64,000 nt of DNA. Origin: Solibacillus sp040274725. GTDB taxonomy: Bacteria; Bacillota; Bacilli; Bacillales_A; Planococcaceae. The notes under the pieces are model-generated. The model did no database searches. It was not told where the DNA came from and was given only the letters and a program-made list of their open reading frames with translations. The stretch covers positions 42,038 to 106,037 of the forward strand of contig JBEMAQ010000012.1 in the NCBI GenBank assembly GCA_040274725.1, read 5' to 3'. A program made the translations under genes and the position numbers. This document shows positions 61,488 through 64,000 of the stretch, piece after piece. The first letter of the stretch is position 1; every line of letters starts with the position of its first letter.

Positions 61488-63905
61488 GTGATTGAGCACA
61501 TTCAAGATTTAGCATTAGAAGAAGTAATTGGTGACCGCTTTGGTCGCTATTCAAAATATATTATTCAGGACCGCGCGCTGCCAGATACGCGCGATGGCCT
61601 GAAACCTGTACAGCGTCGTATATTATATGCGATGTTCAACGAGGGCAATACACAAGAAAAGCCGTTCCGTAAATCAGCAAAAACAGTCGGGAACGTAATC
61701 GGTAACTTCCATCCGCACGGTGACAGCTCGGTGTACGAGGCGATGGTGCGTATGAGTCAGGACTGGAAAAGCCGTCATATGCTAATAGAAATGCACGGCA
61801 ATAACGGCTCAGTTGACGGTGACCCACCAGCTGCGATGCGTTATACAGAGGCGCGTCTGTCAGCGATCGCGGGCGAACTACTGCGTGATATTAATAAAGA
61901 CACAGTAGACTTTGTACCGAACTTTGACGATCAGGACATGGAGCCAACTGTATTACCAGCGCGCTTCCCGAACTTACTAGTGAATGGCTCAACAGGGATT
62001 TCGGCCGGCTATGCGACAGACATTCCGCCGCATAACCTAACGGAATCACTCGACGCGGTACTGATGCGTCTTGATAATAAAGACTGCACCGTAGACGAGC
62101 TCATGACCGTACTCAAAGGACCGGATTTCCCAACAGGCGGCACGATTCAAGGGCTTGAAGGCATTAAAAAAGCGTACGAAACAGGTAAGGGTAAAATTAT
62201 CGTGCGCTCAAAGGCTGAAATTGAGCAGCTAAAGGGCAATAAAGAGCAAATCGTCATTACCGAGCTGCCTTTTGAGGTCAATAAAGCGAACCTGATTCGC
62301 AAAATCGACGAGCAGCGCTTTGACAAAAAGCTTGACGGGATTTCCGAAATTCGCGACGAGTCAGACCGTACAGGACTGCGCATCGTCATTGAGCTGAAAA
62401 AGGACATTCCGGGGCAAGGTATCTTAAATTACTTATTAAAATCAACAGACCTACAAGTGTCATATAACTTTAACATGATTGCGATTCATAACCGTCGTCC
62501 GATGATGATGACATTGCCGTTAATCCTTGATGCCTATATCGATCACCAAAAGGAAGTCGTAACACGTCGCTCGAAGTTTGACTTAAAGCGTGCGAATGAC
62601 CGCCTACATATTGTAGAAGGCTTAATGAAGGCATTGTCTGTACTAGATGAAGTCATCGCAACCATCCGCGCATCAAAAGATAAGCGCGATGCGAAGGCCA
62701 ATATTCAAGCGAAATTTGATTTCACAGAAGCACAATCAGAGGCGATTGTCAGCCTGCAATTATACCGCTTAACAAATACCGATATTACGGAACTACGCGC
62801 GGAGCAAGAGGAATTACAGGCACTTGTTGAAAAGCTCGATAGAATTTTAAATAGTGAAAAGGCGTTAATTCGCGTCATTAAAACAGAATTACTAGACTTG
62901 AAAAAACGCTTCAGCTTACCACGTCTGTCTGTCATTCAAGCAGAGGTCGAGGAAATTAAAGTGTCACTAGATGTCCTTGTACCAAGTGAAGAAGTTGTTG
63001 TGACGGTAACGAAGGACGGCTATGTGAAGCGTACAAGCCTGCGCTCCTATAATGCGTCCGGCGGCAAGGATTTCGCGATGAAGGAATCGGACTTCTTGCT
63101 GTATGAGGCGAATTTAAATACGCAGCATCATCTACTCATTTTCACAAGTCGTGGTAATTATATTTACCAGCCGGTGCACGAATTGCCAGATATCCGCTGG
63201 AAGGACCTTGGCCAGCACGTGTCGAGTATTGTCCCATTAGATAGCGGGGAGGAAGTCATTCAGGTCATAGGGCTTGAGAAATTTGATACGGCGAATACCT
63301 TTGTTTTAACGGCAACAAGGGACGGACAGGTGAAGCGTTCAGCACTTGCTGATTACGCAGTAACGCGTTATTCGAAGCCGATTAAAACGATGAATGTTAA
63401 AGCAGACGACGTAATGATTTATGCTGGGCTTGTCGCAGAGGAGCAAGAGTTACTACTGACGACGAAAACAGGCTACGGCCTACGTTTTATGATGAGCGAA
63501 ATTCCACCAACGGGCCTACGTACAGGCGGCGTGAAGGGAATCCTGTTAAAAGAGCATGAACAGCTTGTGACCGTAACTACGCTTGCACCAGGTGGCGAGC
63601 AAGATATTGTCGTTGTGACCCATCGCGGTGCGGTGAAGCGTATGAGTGTGGCAGAAATTGATTTGTCAGCGCGAGCTAAGCGCGGTCATGTCATTGTCAA
63701 AGAAGTAAAATCAAATCCACATCATATTTTTGCCGTACTCGTTGTCCATGTTTCGGATGAGCTTGTCCTTGAAACAGAAAAAGGTGTACAGGAAGAAATT
63801 CGTGTGATGAACTTAAGTCGTGCTGACCGTTATTCAATCGGTAATGCGCGCATTGATATTGAAGGCGACGGCGCACTCATCCGCGCGTCGATTGTGAAGA
63901 AATAA
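61488..63905 (+). CDS. parC: DNA topoisomerase IV subunit A
   Basis: 805 residues. Breakage-reunion domain with SKYIIQDRALPDTRDGLKPV, quinolone-resistance region NFHPHGDSSVYEAMV and active-site Tyr in AAMRYTEARL. The resistance positions read Ser and Glu (HGDSSVYE), the wild-type state. The C-terminal beta-pinwheel has repeats such as VVTVTKDGYVKRTSL, VLTATRDGQVKRSAL and VVTHRGAVKRMSV. GTG start 2 bases after the parE stop, with GAGGAGG upstream in parE. A terminator follows. Confidence 0.96.
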   Translation: MIEHIQDLALEEVIGDRFGRYSKYIIQDRALPDTRDGLKPVQRRILYAMFNEGNTQEKPFRKSAKTVGNVIGNFHPHGDSSVYEAMVRMSQDWKSRHMLIEMHGNNGSVDGDPPAAMRYTEARLSAIAGELLRDINKDTVDFVPNFDDQDMEPTVLPARFPNLLVNGSTGISAGYATDIPPHNLTESLDAVLMRLDNKDCTVDELMTVLKGPDFPTGGTIQGLEGIKKAYETGKGKIIVRSKAEIEQLKGNKEQIVITELPFEVNKANLIRKIDEQRFDKKLDGISEIRDESDRTGLRIVIELKKDIPGQGILNYLLKSTDLQVSYNFNMIAIHNRRPMMMTLPLILDAYIDHQKEVVTRRSKFDLKRANDRLHIVEGLMKALSVLDEVIATIRASKDKRDAKANIQAKFDFTEAQSEAIVSLQLYRLTNTDITELRAEQEELQALVEKLDRILNSEKALIRVIKTELLDLKKRFSLPRLSVIQAEVEEIKVSLDVLVPSEEVVVTVTKDGYVKRTSLRSYNASGGKDFAMKESDFLLYEANLNTQHHLLIFTSRGNYIYQPVHELPDIRWKDLGQHVSSIVPLDSGEEVIQVIGLEKFDTANTFVLTATRDGQVKRSALADYAVTRYSKPIKTMNVKADDVMIYAGLVAEEQELLLTTKTGYGLRFMMSEIPPTGLRTGGVKGILLKEHEQLVTVTTLAPGGEQDIVVVTHRGAVKRMSVAEIDLSARAKRGHVIVKEVKSNPHHIFAVLVVHVSDELVLETEKGVQEEIRVMNLSRADRYSIGNARIDIEGDGALIRASIVKK

Positions 63906-63910
63906 TGACG

Positions 63911-63942
63911 TACCCCTTACGAATTTTGTGAGGGGTTTTTTT
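63911..63942 (+). terminator. Terminator of parEC
   Basis: ACCCCT-TAC, loop, GTG-AGGGGT and TTTTTTT, just after the parC stop. Confidence 0.85.
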
Positions 63943-64000
63943 GTAGCTTGAATTGTCAAATTAAACGCAACGCCTTGCCAAAGAAGAGCTCGTAAGGTGT
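63943..64000. other. Window end, no feature
   Basis: 58 bases after the parEC terminator; too short to judge. Confidence 0.4.

Noticed and set aside
61488..63905. Quinolone-resistant topoisomerase IV
   Set aside because: The resistance-determining positions carry the wild-type Ser and Glu.

Overview
The window looks like a chromosomal segment of a Gram-positive member of the Bacillales, most likely Planococcaceae close to Solibacillus, Lysinibacillus or Kurthia. The evidence is AGGAGG-type ribosome sites with frequent TTG and GTG starts, T-box-free S-box control of metA, lipobox lipoproteins, and a HesB-like protein, plsY, parE, parC order that I recall from Bacillus subtilis (yneR-yneS-parE-parC). 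No rRNA, tRNA, CRISPR array or prophage was seen.

Left core (1 to 12 kb): the end of a chemoreceptor, a TetR/RND efflux pair around a perfect 16-bp palindrome, two transporter or membrane genes, and then a copper-handling nos accessory set (nosL; nosD-nosL-nosY-nosF-thioredoxin) with no nosZ in view. An intact ISL3-family insertion sequence (12065-13605) follows the thioredoxin gene.

Accessory island (about 13.6 to 41 kb): visibly more AT-rich, with different codon habits and many dead transposase pieces. Module A is an aromatic-sensor regulator (V4R sensor joined to a PucR-type HTH) divergent from a four-gene ring-cleavage operon: meta-cleavage C-C hydrolase, HsaA-like flavin hydroxylase, extradiol dioxygenase and flavin reductase. 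It ends in a wrecked 2-hydroxypentadienoate hydratase gene. Facing it is a Baeyer-Villiger monooxygenase, short-chain dehydrogenase and HSL esterase operon, divergent from a GAF-LuxR regulator. Together these suggest secondary alcohol, then ketone, ester, phenol, catechol and ring-cleavage product. An MFS importer lies further on. Module B is LysR-controlled: a ThDP enzyme, CaiB-type CoA transferase, HMG-CoA-lyase-like enzyme, enoyl-CoA hydratase and MatC-like carrier. A second LysR then faces an aldehyde dehydrogenase, acyl-CoA dehydrogenase and MmgE/PrpD protein. This fits CoA-dependent breakdown of an organic acid. The right edge (40.8-41.04 kb) is a scar of two joined gene fragments: one from the thioesterase gene at 42.6 kb, one from the LuxR regulator gene at 23.5 kb.

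Right core (41 to 64 kb): a HEPN-like protein, a DUF3817 protein, a thioesterase, a BMP-type binding lipoprotein paired with a chemoreceptor, a large SF1 helicase with a small partner, a 1127-residue secreted repeat protein, SAM-riboswitch-controlled metA, a YczE-like membrane protein, small unknowns, a HesB-like protein, plsY, parE and parC. A roughly 150-bp repeat occurs in inverted orientation at 8.0 and 57.9 kb.
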